NCBI RefSeq assembly: GCF_000426285.1
Contig: NZ_AUFB01000014.1
Location: 1 to 64,000 of the forward strand
DNA: 64,000 nucleotides
Source of the DNA: Rhizobium leucaenae USDA 9039
Lineage (GTDB): Bacteria; Pseudomonadota; Alphaproteobacteria; Rhizobiales; Rhizobiaceae
Direction: 5' to 3'
Shown: piece by piece, positions 26,684 to 35,700 of the stretch
How the letters are laid out: the number at the start of each line of letters is the position of its first letter
How positions within the stretch are numbered: position 1 is the stretch's first letter
The notes under the pieces: model-generated
Database searches by the model: none
What the model saw: only the letters and a program-made list of their open reading frames with translations
Told to the model about the DNA's origin: nothing
Program-made: the position numbers and the translations under genes

Positions 26684-26929
26684 TCACCGCGTTCGGCGCA
26701 AGAGCGGGAATCCGGGTGCGTCGTAGAGCATGCGGATTTGGCGCTCGTTGAAGCGGGCCTCATCAATTTCGAGTATGGAGCCGCGCAATTGCGAACCGGG
26801 CAAATCTTCAATGGCAAAGCGAACCGCTTCGGCGGCAGTCTCGAACCGTTTATAGCGCGGACGGCTGCTTCCCTTGAGCTTCTTGCCCGCGTAAAGCCCG
26901 GCTTCGGACATGTAGTTGAATTCGGTCAC
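26684..26929 (-). CDS. Conserved small rhizobial protein
   Basis: An 81-residue protein (TEFNYMSEAGLYAGKKLKGSS, then RYKRFETAAEAVRFAIEDLPGSQLRGSILEID). A GTG start at 26929 is chosen for the AGGGA upstream; ATG at 26947 or 26911 are alternatives. From memory, very similar proteins are common in Rhizobium. There is no known function. Confidence 0.6.
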   Translation of the reverse strand: MTEFNYMSEAGLYAGKKLKGSSRPRYKRFETAAEAVRFAIEDLPGSQLRGSILEIDEARFNERQIRMLYDAPGFPLLRRTR

Positions 26930-26992
26930 GCGATTGTCCCTGATCATGCTGAACTTGGCTGAGGTTTGGAGACGATCTCTTGCAGTGAAAGC

Positions 26993-27172
26993 TCAAGATG
27001 GATTGCCGGCTCGTTTTTCCTGGCGGGCTCGTCTCTCCGAAGATCGCAGTTCGCGCTTGCGCAACCGCAATCGCTTGCGCAGGTCCAGGAGTTTTTCGGC
27101 TTTGGGGCCGGTTTCGGTGTTCAGAGGGCGGAAAAGATGGTCCGCCGCTCTTCGGGTGATCTCGATATTCAT
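26993..27172 (-). CDS. Small basic helical protein
   Basis: A 59-residue protein with a very basic helix (RKRLRLRKRELRSSERRARQEKR). The ATG at 27172 has AGGA six bases upstream. It could bind nucleic acid, but nothing shows this directly. Confidence 0.5.
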   Translation of the reverse strand: MNIEITRRAADHLFRPLNTETGPKAEKLLDLRKRLRLRKRELRSSERRARQEKRAGNPS

Positions 27173-27238
27173 TTTGTATCCTATCATGGCTAAAGGGTTG
27201 GCCCGTGTTGCCGCGGACCGGTATGTTGAAATTCGATG

Positions 27239-27379
27239 CTACTTCTTCTTGCCGAAACCCGTCGCGTTGCCGCCTACCAGCTTCACTTGCGATCCGGCCG
27301 GGGAAGGAGAGGGCGCGATGGTCTTGTCTTTCTTCGGTTTGCGGGCCTCACGGTTGCCGCGTATCTGGCCTTTGGCCAT
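27239..27379 (-). CDS. Very small lysine-rich protein
   Basis: A 46-residue protein (AKGQIRGNREARKPKKDK, then PSPSPAGSQVKLVGGNATGFGKKK). AGGAGG lies five bases before the ATG, the strongest ribosome-binding site of this cluster. Lysine-rich short proteins of this kind recur in Rhizobium. The function is unknown. Confidence 0.6.
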   Translation of the reverse strand: MAKGQIRGNREARKPKKDKTIAPSPSPAGSQVKLVGGNATGFGKKK

Positions 27380-27438
27380 AGGTTCCTCCTCGGAGTATCT
27401 TATTGGAGTGTAGTCTGGGTTAGAGCCATGGGCGCTCC

Positions 27439-27717
27439 TCACGGATTATGCGAGTGGAAATGAATGCCCACACTAAGTAATGGAACGTTTCGCGGACACC
27501 GCGTCAGGTCAACGCCACGGAGCCATCCGAATGCGCGCCTCCCTCTTCCACGCGAAATCGGTGAAAGCCAGGAAATTCGCCGAAGACGAGTCATGCCGGC
27601 GTCAAGTTGAATGGCGTCGTCGGGACGAGAGAGGAACTTCGCGTTCTCGTGGTAGCCGAACGTTCCGGCCCGGACCAGATTGCGTGAGACGCATGCGGGA
27701 TAGAAATCGGAAGACAT
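27439..27717 (-). CDS. Small hypothetical protein, C-terminus doubtful
   Basis: A 92-residue frame starting SSDFYPACVSRNLVRAGTFGY and continuing FLSRPDDAIQLDAGMTRLRRI. AAAGGAGG lies before the ATG. The last 35 residues (RGRGRRAFGWLRG onward) look less protein-like, so a frameshift near 27560 is possible. Confidence 0.5.
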   Translation of the reverse strand: MSSDFYPACVSRNLVRAGTFGYHENAKFLSRPDDAIQLDAGMTRLRRISWLSPISRGRGRRAFGWLRGVDLTRCPRNVPLLSVGIHFHSHNP

Positions 27718-27841
27718 CACGTCCTCCTTTCTTTGGGAAAGGGCCATCAACCTTGAGCAGCGGCGCCCTTGAAACGACTGCACATCAAAAAAGTCGGCGC
27801 CTGCATCGGCGGTCCGTCAAGCAGTTTCACGCCTGCGGGAC

Positions 27842-28048
27842 CTAGAAAGCTTTGTCCGGCGCATAGAAGTTGGCGGGATATTTTCCAGCTTCTGACGCCT
27901 CGCGCGCTTGGCCAAGCCGTTCCGTCTTGCGAGCACGCTGGGCTGCTTCGCTCGCAACGATCTACCTTGCGGCGTGATCCGTGGCTGAAGCCTTGTTCTG
28001 GGAGGACATTTTTCCAGGCTTGAAGAATTCCTCCTTCGTGATCGTCAT
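27842..28048 (-). pseudogene. Small gene interrupted by an in-frame amber codon
   Basis: From the ATG at 28048 (AAAGGAGG upstream) the frame reads MTITKEEFFKPGKMSSQNKAS to ATDHAAR. A TAG stop follows at codon 29. The same frame then continues for 39 codons: IVASEAAQRARKTERLGQAREASEAG, then KYPANFYAPDKAF and a natural stop. The whole would be a 68-residue protein of a type common in rhizobia. A single substitution explains the break; a 28-residue product is the alternative. Confidence 0.55.
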
Positions 28049-28082
28049 GACGACCTCCTTTTCGGATGGTGCGAGGAAACGT

Positions 28083-28319
28083 TCAGCGTGCGCGAGCAAC
28101 CTTTTTGGGAGCAGGAAGCAGCCCTTCGCGCTGCAATTTCTTTCTGGCCAACTTGCGATGACGTCGGATGGCTTGTGCTTCCTCGCGGACGCGTTTTTCC
28201 GATGGCTTCTCATAGGAGCGTCGCGCTCGCATCTCGCGGAAGACACCTTCGCGCTGCAATTTCTTCTTCAGAATGCGAAGGGCCTGTTCGATATTGTTTT
28301 CCCAGACTATGACCTGCAA
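28083..28319 (-). CDS. rpsU: Ribosomal protein bS21
   Basis: A 78-residue bS21: QVIVWENNIEQALRILKKKLQREGVFREM, then YEKPSEKRVREEAQAIRRHRKLARKK and LQREGLLP. The start codon is TTG with AAGGAG at a good distance. bS21 belongs to the 30S subunit and affects initiation. The location among accessory small genes, next to a cold-shock gene, suggests that it is an extra copy. Confidence 0.93.
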   Translation of the reverse strand: MQVIVWENNIEQALRILKKKLQREGVFREMRARRSYEKPSEKRVREEAQAIRRHRKLARKKLQREGLLPAPKKVARAR

Positions 28320-28345
28320 AATCTCTCCTTATATGACGATCGTCG

Positions 28346-28636
28346 CTATTTTTTCGCTTTGATGATAGACAGGTCGATCCAGCTCGAGCCGCCCTTATCG
28401 CGTGCAGATGCGGTGTTGGAGTCCGGCCTGTGGATGATCGATGCCTCGGCGTCGATATCGTCCTGGCCGATATTCCGGTCGAAATTCTCGTTGTTCAAAC
28501 GCACCCTGTAACGCACCGCGCCCCGCGTTTCCGGCAACACGGCGACAATCTGTCCAGAGCCCCTCGGCTCAATGCTTCCTAGGGAGCGATGCTTCAGGAC
28601 GATCGAATCGCCGGGGCGATACTGGATTTCGTGCAT
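28346..28636 (-). CDS. Small 'YR[VIL]R' family protein, intact member
   Basis: A 96-residue protein: HEIQYRPGDSIVLKHRSLGS, then GSGQIVAVLPETRGAVRYRVRLNNENFDRNI and an acidic/polar tail. The core looks like a small beta-barrel. Two decayed relatives lie at 2635-3003 and 12010-12264. The start at 28636 is chosen because family similarity begins there. The ribosome-binding site is weak. The function is unknown. Confidence 0.6.
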   Translation of the reverse strand: MHEIQYRPGDSIVLKHRSLGSIEPRGSGQIVAVLPETRGAVRYRVRLNNENFDRNIGQDDIDAEASIIHRPDSNTASARDKGGSSWIDLSIIKAKK

Positions 28637-28745
28637 GGGTCTCACATGACTATGAAAAACAAAAGGCCGGGCGCTAACCCGACCTCTCACAATCACTCAG
28701 CTCTGCTGCCAGTACATCCGTGGTCAGCTGAAGCGAGTGAGAAAA

Positions 28746-28955
28746 TCAAGCCGTCTGAATGTTATCGGCGGAACTCTTGCCTGACTTGCGGTCCTGTACG
28801 ATGTCATAGGTGATCTTCTGACCATCAGCGAGTGACCGAAGACCGGCGCGCTCTACCGCGGAGATATGCACGAAGACATCCGTGCTGCCGCTGTCGGGTT
28901 GAATGAAGCCGAAGCCTTTGGCGGCGTTGAACCACTTTACGGTGCCAGTGTTCAT
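28746..28955 (-). CDS. CspA-type cold-shock protein
   Basis: A 69-residue protein with a complete cold-shock domain: NTGTVKWFNAAKGFGFIQPD holds RNP1 (KGFGFI) and TDVFVHISAVERAGL holds RNP2. The domain ends YDIVQDRKSGKSSADNI. AAAGGAAA lies before the ATG. It is an RNA chaperone. It lies next to the bS21 gene on the same strand. Confidence 0.95.
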   Translation of the reverse strand: MNTGTVKWFNAAKGFGFIQPDSGSTDVFVHISAVERAGLRSLADGQKITYDIVQDRKSGKSSADNIQTA

Positions 28956-29242
28956 AACGATTTCCTTTCGAAGCAATCGTTGTTGTTCCCGCGATACTTT
29001 TGGGGATAAGATCGATGTTTTGAGAGGAAATCCCACGAATGCTCTTAAGCCCTGGAACGACGTCACAAGCAATGGTCGATAACAATAATCTAGGCTCAAT
29101 TTTTGATTTTACAAGTGCTTTCCCGCACTATTCGCCGTAGGGGAGATTAATTTGCCTTATTGGGGCGTTGGAGCGGCACGCGGGATGATCAATCAAAGCT
29201 GAAGTTTAGTCCTATGAGGTCGCCCGGCCGTGCCTGCGAAAA

Positions 29243-29268
29243 ATTGATATTTACATAATAATATCAAT
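29243..29268. promoter_or_regulatory. AT-rich inverted repeat
   Basis: ATTGATAT (29243-29250) and ATATCAAT (29261-29268) are perfect inverted 8-mers around a 10-base spacer. The TTGAT/ATCAA ends recall FNR/FixK boxes, but the spacing is too long for such a box. Confidence 0.3.
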
Positions 29269-29984
29269 AAATTAGCGTTCTTTGGACGGAACTAGCTCGG
29301 CAGATTTGCCGGTATGTACATTGAAACGCCCGCTCTTTCGGCCGCTGCCCGAAGCCATCTCTGGTCCATAAGGCTGCACGCTATCAAGGAGGACCGATGC
29401 CAGCAGGTGGACATCTATATAGGCATATCGATGGATGAACTTGGCGAGCGGGTAACCTCATCGCCGATCGATCGGGAAGCCACCGATTTAGCCCAACTTC
29501 GGAGTCCTCGGCTGGTCGCACGATCTCCCGCCCTCGATCACTCTGGGGATCGGACGATGAGCGGGGTCGGCTGGAGCTGTCTTGGCGGCTCTCACTGCCA
29601 TTGCCCCTTTGGACCCTTAGGATCAGTTCCTCGCCGTCGCCGCGTCCGGCCGGGAGATGCATAGGCTCTCGCGCTGCGCCGAAGAGAGCAGGAGCATTGC
29701 CACAGGCATCTGCAGCGAAACCGTTTCAGATCGTGGACATGTTGGCGTCGATCCGGAGAGATCGGCCAGGACAGGCGATAGTTCGTACCTCGTCAAGAGC
29801 AACACCAATAACTGTTATGCTGCCAGTTTCGGTATCGCACGTTCGACCAATCGCAGGAATCGGGAGTTGCGAGCCCCCGCAACCAAATCTCTATCAAGTC
29901 CCACATCCGTCGGCTTTCCGGTATCCCTCATCACATCATCCCCGAGATCTTATCGCTGGCCCGAAGACTGCCAGCTTCGCTCGC

Positions 29985-30050
29985 AATCGTAGCTCAGCGT
30001 CCTGCCCACCATAACATAACGCCGCACGCGCAAATCCTGGTCCGCCTAGC
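29985..30050 (+). pseudogene. Possible degenerate initiator-tRNA-like sequence
   Basis: GTAGCTC, then CATAAC and CAAATCCTG with TCCGCC appear in the same order as in alphaproteobacterial tRNA-fMet (D-arm, anticodon loop, T-arm, acceptor). The 5' acceptor strand and CCA end are not matched. An intrinsic terminator follows within 25 bases. This is a resemblance, not a functional tRNA. Confidence 0.2.
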
Positions 30051-30069
30051 TTTCCCCTTCTTGGACCAC

Positions 30070-30092
30070 AGCCCGCCTCTCGCGGGCTTTTT
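30070..30092 (+). terminator. Rho-independent terminator
   Basis: AGCCCGC and GCGGGCT form a 7-bp stem with a 5-base loop, followed by a run of T. It terminates a plus-strand transcript for which no gene is visible; the tRNA-like sequence or an unseen small RNA lies just before it. Confidence 0.7.
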
Positions 30093-30335
30093 GGGTTTCC
30101 CTGTGTACGACCGGCATCGCTCCGGGCGCAAGAGCTTCGAGCCGAACCGGTCGGCACCGGCGCGCATCGCCAGATCTAAAAACAAGATTTCTCACAAATG
30201 CCATTGCGAGGAAACATTCAGACATCCTCGGCTCTCGGCAATCATCTAAACATCGAGGCTCTGCTCAGAGCGAGCACCGCTCAAATCGCTTTCGTCATTT
30301 CTGATAGAAACATTCGTTACGGAGCCTGATTGCCG

Positions 30336-31160
30336 ATGTTTTTCGCAAATTTGTGGCGGCGAGAACAGCTAAGGCATGTTGTCGTGACGACCTTTCATGA
30401 AAAGGGTTACCGCGACTATGGGAAAAGATGCATTGAGACCTTTCTCAAGCACTGGCCCGAGGACATTACGCTCCTGAGCTATGCAGAGGATGTTCATGTC
30501 GAGGAGAAAGATCGCAGGCTTCAGATCCTGGATCACGGTGAAGCTCTCCCGCGCTTGCTCGAATTTCGTCAAACGTTCGCCGACAATCCGCTAGCCAACG
30601 GAATTTGTTTGTCCAGTTCCAGTCTGCAACGGGATTGCCGGTGGGATGCCGTTCGCTTTTCCAACAAGGTCTTCGCTGTCACAGATGCGATCCGGCGATA
30701 CCGCACGACGGCTGACCAGTTGATATGGCTCGACGCCGATACGCTTACTCATAGGGACGTTCCGCGAAGCCTGGTCGACAGAATTGCCCCGAGAGGGGAC
30801 CAGCTTGCCGCTTACTTAAATCGTCGAATGTACCCCGAATGCGGATGGGTGGGCTACAATCTGCATCATCGGGAAATATTGACCTTCGCGGATCGCTTCG
30901 AGCGCATCTATACGTCGGGATATTTCCTGGCGATGAAAGAAAGCCATGACAGCTTTGTCTTCTGGAAGATCGCTCAACAAATGGAGCAGGACAAGGAAGC
31001 AAGTTTCAAGCTGCTGGGTTCGAACCGGGCAAAATCGCATGTTTTCATCAACAGTGTCCTTGGCGGCTACATGGATCACCTGAAGGGCGACAGGAAGGCG
31101 GCGGGCAAAAGCCGCAAAAGCGATTTGACATGGCGAAGGCGGGAGGACTGGTGGAGGTAA
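30336..31160 (+). CDS. Glycosyltransferase-like protein
   Basis: A 274-residue protein with a GT-A-like layout. HVVVTTFHEKGYRDYGKRCIETFLKHWP opens it, followed by the DxD-type motif LIWLDADTLTHRDV (about residue 130), the acceptor-site region PECGWVGYNLHH and the C-terminal HVFINSVLGGYMDHLKG. It probably transfers a sugar to a surface or secreted glycan, but the donor and acceptor are unknown. A TTG at 30330 has better spacing to GGAG than the ATG at 30336, so the protein may be two residues longer. It has no neighbours in a polysaccharide cluster. Confidence 0.7.
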   Translation: MFFANLWRREQLRHVVVTTFHEKGYRDYGKRCIETFLKHWPEDITLLSYAEDVHVEEKDRRLQILDHGEALPRLLEFRQTFADNPLANGICLSSSSLQRDCRWDAVRFSNKVFAVTDAIRRYRTTADQLIWLDADTLTHRDVPRSLVDRIAPRGDQLAAYLNRRMYPECGWVGYNLHHREILTFADRFERIYTSGYFLAMKESHDSFVFWKIAQQMEQDKEASFKLLGSNRAKSHVFINSVLGGYMDHLKGDRKAAGKSRKSDLTWRRREDWWR

Positions 31161-31656
31161 TCAACTGTTCCCAAGAATGCCGAAGACGCTTCGCCACTGA
31201 AATGCTCTGTTCCTTTTGATGATGATGGCCTGCGCCCTCTTCTTGTATCGAAGCGTCGCAGCCATAGGGAAGCGTCGTCCATTCGACCGTCGGAGATGCG
31301 TGCCGGAAAATCTGTCGGATCAGCCGGGTTTCTCAAGTGTTGCAAGGTTCTTCACCCAGGCCCCTATAGCCACGCCACAAACTGCCTATCAAGTTTATCG
31401 AAGCAGGCGCAGGCATGGAGAACTGTCGTAGATTTCGGAACGCGCATTCAATTAGTGGCGAGCCTACCGCCAAATGATTATGGCCTTCCAGACTACCTCT
31501 TCGCGAATATCTCTGGTATGGTAACCTAGGAGTAGTCGCGATGCCTCTGCATATCGGCCGCACAGAGCTTCCATTTCATCCAATTTTCGATTTCATTACT
31601 TCGGCTGACAGGTTTCTGCGACAAGCGCGAAAGTTTTTTCTTTTGGGGGAAAAACA
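31161..31656. other. Gene-free stretch
   Basis: No supported frame, repeat or terminator. The end nearest 31657 should contain the promoter of the cysteine-repeat protein. Confidence 0.45.
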
Positions 31657-32460
31657 ATGGGGAAATCTGCATCCTTCCTGACGGCCGTTCTGCGTGGGCG
31701 GCATCCTTTTTCATCGGCATACATGATGCTTTGCGCTTTGACGTTCTGCCTGTCTGCCGGCGCCGTTCATGCGCAACAGCCGACCGATGCGCAACGCAAC
31801 GCCATCCGATCGGCCTGCCGTTCCGATTTCATCGCACAATGTTCCGGCGTGACCCCGGGCGGCATGGAGGCGCTGACCTGCCTGCAGCAGCATAGCGCGA
31901 CACTTTCTCCCGCCTGCCGCAGCGCGGTATCGGCTTTGGACGGAACGAAAAAGAAGTCCAGCGCCGCCGCGCCCGCCGAAACGCCTGCAACGGCGCCGGC
32001 ACAATCCAGCACTGCCGCTGCTGGAAAGCCAGCGGCCCAGCCGACGCAGGCGCAGCGCAATGCGGTGAAATCGGCCTGCCGGTCTGATTTCATGGCCCAA
32101 TGTTCGGGTGTGACGCCGGGCGGCTCCCAGGCGCTTGCCTGCCTACAGCAGCATAGTGCAAGTCTTTCCCCATCCTGTCAGCAAGCGGTTGCGGCTCTGG
32201 GAGGTAGCGCTTCGGCGCCTGCTGGCGCTGCACAGACGCCGGCAGGAGGTGGCGCGGCGGCAATGCCCAGTGCGCATGCGGCGATGCCATCGTTCACGCC
32301 GCGCGAAGAATTGATCGTCCTGCGTCGGACGTGCGGGCCGGACTTCCGCGCTTTTTGCCGCTCCGTGCCGCTTGGCGGAGGCAGGGGCATTGCCTGCCTG
32401 CGGAACAATATGCAGCGGCTGTCTCCTATGTGTCAGCGGGTATTGACCAGCGGGTTATAG
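31657..32460 (+). CDS. Secreted cysteine-repeat protein
   Basis: A 267-residue exported protein with a signal peptide ending AVHAQ (about residue 41). The mature part has three repeats of about 50 residues (near 42-90, 128-180 and 212-266) with the pattern SACRSDF...CSGVTPGG..AL.CLQQHS..LSP.C. The third repeat is more divergent (CGPDFRAFCRSVPLGGGRGIACL). Repeats are joined by Ala/Pro-rich linkers. The pattern recalls the Cys-rich GLG1-type repeat. Four Cys per repeat suggest two disulphides each. The role is unknown, probably periplasmic or surface. Confidence 0.75.
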   Translation: MGKSASFLTAVLRGRHPFSSAYMMLCALTFCLSAGAVHAQQPTDAQRNAIRSACRSDFIAQCSGVTPGGMEALTCLQQHSATLSPACRSAVSALDGTKKKSSAAAPAETPATAPAQSSTAAAGKPAAQPTQAQRNAVKSACRSDFMAQCSGVTPGGSQALACLQQHSASLSPSCQQAVAALGGSASAPAGAAQTPAGGGAAAMPSAHAAMPSFTPREELIVLRRTCGPDFRAFCRSVPLGGGRGIACLRNNMQRLSPMCQRVLTSGL

Positions 32461-32761
32461 GTTGCCGCCTCTCTTTCAGAGCGTCCCGCTTCGGGTGATT
32501 TCACCTCAAGCGGATAAAGACGCTTATGATCAGAGGAGGGGAGCGATCTCTGTGCGTGCAAATGACTGGACGGAGCTTCAACGTGCCGAGCATCTCAATC
32601 GTCACGTTGCAGATCCGGCTATTGTGCCAAGAGTGGCGGCGCCTGTGTTCCGGTCGTCGTGCCGTAAAGGGTGGCCGACCGGATGGTTCTTCTTCAACCG
32701 AAGGCCGGCTCGCGGCGCATTGCTCTCGAATAGCACCCGCATCTGGACAGTTTTCCCGCCC
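32461..32761. other. Gene-free stretch between convergent genes
   Basis: It lies between the cysteine-repeat gene and the RND permease, which converge. No strong terminator hairpin was recognised and no frame is supported. Confidence 0.5.
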
Positions 32762-35700
32762 TCAATCTGCCGCTTGCGAAACCGGCTGCGTGACCGGCCG
32801 GCGTTTTCGATATTCCTCGATTCGTTGCAGCACGACATAGAACGAGGGAACGAAGAGCACTGCGAGACAGGTCGAGGCGATCATGCCGCTGAAGACGGAT
32901 ATGCCGATCGACTTGCGGGCGGATGCGCCGGCGCCTGTCGCTAGCACGAGCGGCACGACGCCGAGGATAAAGGCGAAGGACGTCATCAGGATCGGCCTGA
33001 AGCGCAAGCGCGCCGCCTCGACTGCCGCATCCAGAATCTCCATGCCCTGTTCGCGTCTCTCCCGCGCATATTCGACGATGAGAATGGCGTTTTTCGAGGC
33101 AAGCGCGATCAGAAGGATAAGCCCGATCTGTGTGTAGAGGTTATTGGCGACGCCGGCAGCGCTCAACGCTCCCACCGTTCCAAGCAGGGCAAGCGGCACC
33201 GCCAGCAGCACGGCCAAAGGCAGGATCCAGCTTTCATATTGGCCGGCGAGCACGAAATAGACGAGAAGCATGGCAAGCGCGAAGATGAAATAGATCTGAC
33301 TGCCGACTGCCTTTTCCTGATAGGACAGCGCCGTCCATTCGAAGCCAGAGCCGGGCGATAGCGTGCGGTCGGCTATCTGTTCCATGACATCGAGCGCCTG
33401 TCCGGAACTGAAGCCGTTGGCGGCTCCGCCGACGATCGTGGCGGTGGGATAGAGGTTATAGAGGCTGATGAGGGACGGGCCCTGCATGCTGGTGACGTCT
33501 ACCACCGTGCCGAGCGGCACCATGGTGCCGTCGCCGGCTTTGACCTTTAGGTTGCGGATATCGTCGGGGCGAATACGAAACTCGGGAGATGCCTGCACAT
33601 AGACCTGGAAGGTTCGTCCGAATTTGTTGAACTGCGTCACGTAACTTGATCCGACGTAACCGGAGAGCGCCGAGAACACTTGTCCGACGGTCACCCCGAG
33701 CGTCTCCGCCTTGATGCGATCGACGGAAACGGAGAGCTGCGGAACATCAGCCCGGAAGGACGTGCTCAGCCGCTGCAGTGCCGATTGCGCATTGCCGTTC
33801 TTGACGATGGTGTCGGCGAGACCCTGAAGCAGCGGAAAGTCGAAATTGCCGTTCCGGATCTCGACCTGCATGGTGAAGCCATTGGCATTGCCGATGCCCT
33901 GGATCGGTGGGGGGACGACCACCAGCGTCTTTGCCATCAATATATTCTGCAGGGCGCCGTTCAAATGCTGGTAGATCGACAGCAGGTCCTGTCCCTTTTC
34001 CTTGCCGCGGATGCCCCAATCCTTCAGCACGACATAGGCGACGCCGGCATTGGGCAAGCTCGCGCTATTGTCGAGGATGGAGATGCCGCTGATGGTCAGC
34101 ACCTGGTCGACGCCGGGCGTCTGCTCAGCAATCCTGCCGACCTGTTCCATGACCGCGTCGGTACGCTCCTTCGAGGCGCCGTCGGGAAGCTGAGCGTTGA
34201 TCAGCACGTAGCCCTGATCCTCGACCGGCAGGAAAGCGGTCGGCAGGCGCGTGAGTCCCCACACCGCGACGCCGATCAGCGCCAAGGCAACGAGGACCGC
34301 AATGCCGCTATGATGAACCATGCCGCTGATCAGCCTGGCATAGGCATGTTCCGCCCGGTCGTAGACCTTGTTGAAGCCGCGGTAGAAAAAGTTGCGCCTT
34401 TCGGGCGGCACAGGCGGGCGCAGCCAGAGCGCACATTGCGTCGGCTTGAGTGTCATTGCGTTGATCGCGCTTATGAATGCAGTCGCGGCAATGACGAGTG
34501 CGAATTGCTTATAGAGCTGGCCCGTCAGTCCGGGGAGGAAGGCCGCCGGGATGAACACTGCCATCAGCACGAGCGTGATGCCGATAACGGGGCCGAACAG
34601 CTCGTCCATCGCTTTTTCGGCAGCAGGTTTGCCCGGCATCCCTTCCTCGATATGGCGAGCGACACCCTCCACTATGACGATGGCGTCGTCGACGACGATG
34701 CCGATGGCAAGAACGATGGCAAACAGCGTCGAGAGATTGACGGTGAAGCCAAGCGCCGCCATTGCCGCGAAGGCGCCGATGATCGTCACGGGCACGGTCG
34801 TTGCCGGCACGAGCATTGCGCGCCAATCCTGGAGAAAGACGAGAATGACGACGAGCACCAGGACACCGGCCTCAATCAGCGTCACGTAGACTTCGTCAAT
34901 CGACGCCGTCACGAACTTGGTCGTGTCGAAGGGAACCTGATAGGCAAGCCCCGGCGGAAAGCTCTTCGAGAGCTCCGCCATTTTCGCGGCGACGTCCTTT
35001 GCGACGGTGATGGCGTTTGCTTCCGGCAATTGGAAAATGCCGATACCCGCCGCGGGGTGCCCGTTCTGCATGAAGGACTGGCCGTAGGTCTGGGCGCCGA
35101 GTTCGACGCGACCGATGTCGCGGATGCGTGTGATGCGTCCGCCATTCTCCTGATCGACCTTGACGATGATGTTTTCATAATCGACGGCGTCGTTCAGGCG
35201 CCCGCTGACATTGAGCGTGTATTGGAAATCTTGGCCGGGCGGCACAGGCGGTATGCCCACCTGACCGGCCGTCACTTCCTGGCTCTGTTGCTGCACGACG
35301 TTGATGACGTCCTGCGGGGTCAGGCCGCGTGCTTGCAGGAGATCCGGATTCATCCAGATGCGCATCGCATATTGGCCGGCGCCGAACACCGAGACATTGC
35401 CGACGCCGGGCAGGCGGGCCAACTCATTCTGCAGGTTGATGACGGCATAGTTGGAGAGGAAAAGGCTGTCATACCGGCTGTCCGGCGAGGTGAGGCTGAC
35501 GAATTCGAGAATGGACGTCGATTTCTTCTGTGTCGTGACGCCTTGCTGCTGAACGGCTTGCGGCAGCGAAGACATGGCTATGGCAACACGGTTCTGCACG
35601 AGGACCTGCGCCTGATCGGGATTCGTGCCGATCGCAAAGGTTACAACCAGGGAATAGGTGCCGTCGCTGGCGCTCGTCGACTGCATATAGAGCATGTTCT

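Larger units (their letters stand above)
28956..30329. other. Long stretch without a supported protein gene
   Basis: About 1.4 kb holds only fragmentary frames with serine/arginine-rich translations. A protein-like piece near 29880-29990 (SHIRRLSGIPHHIIPEILSLARRLPASLAIV) may be the end of a lost gene. A palindrome (29243-29268), a possible tRNA remnant (29985-30050) and a terminator (30070-30092) are listed separately. Confidence 0.5.

Noticed and set aside
29243..29268. An FNR/FixK box
   Set aside because: The TTGAT and ATCAA halves are separated by far more than the four bases that such boxes have.
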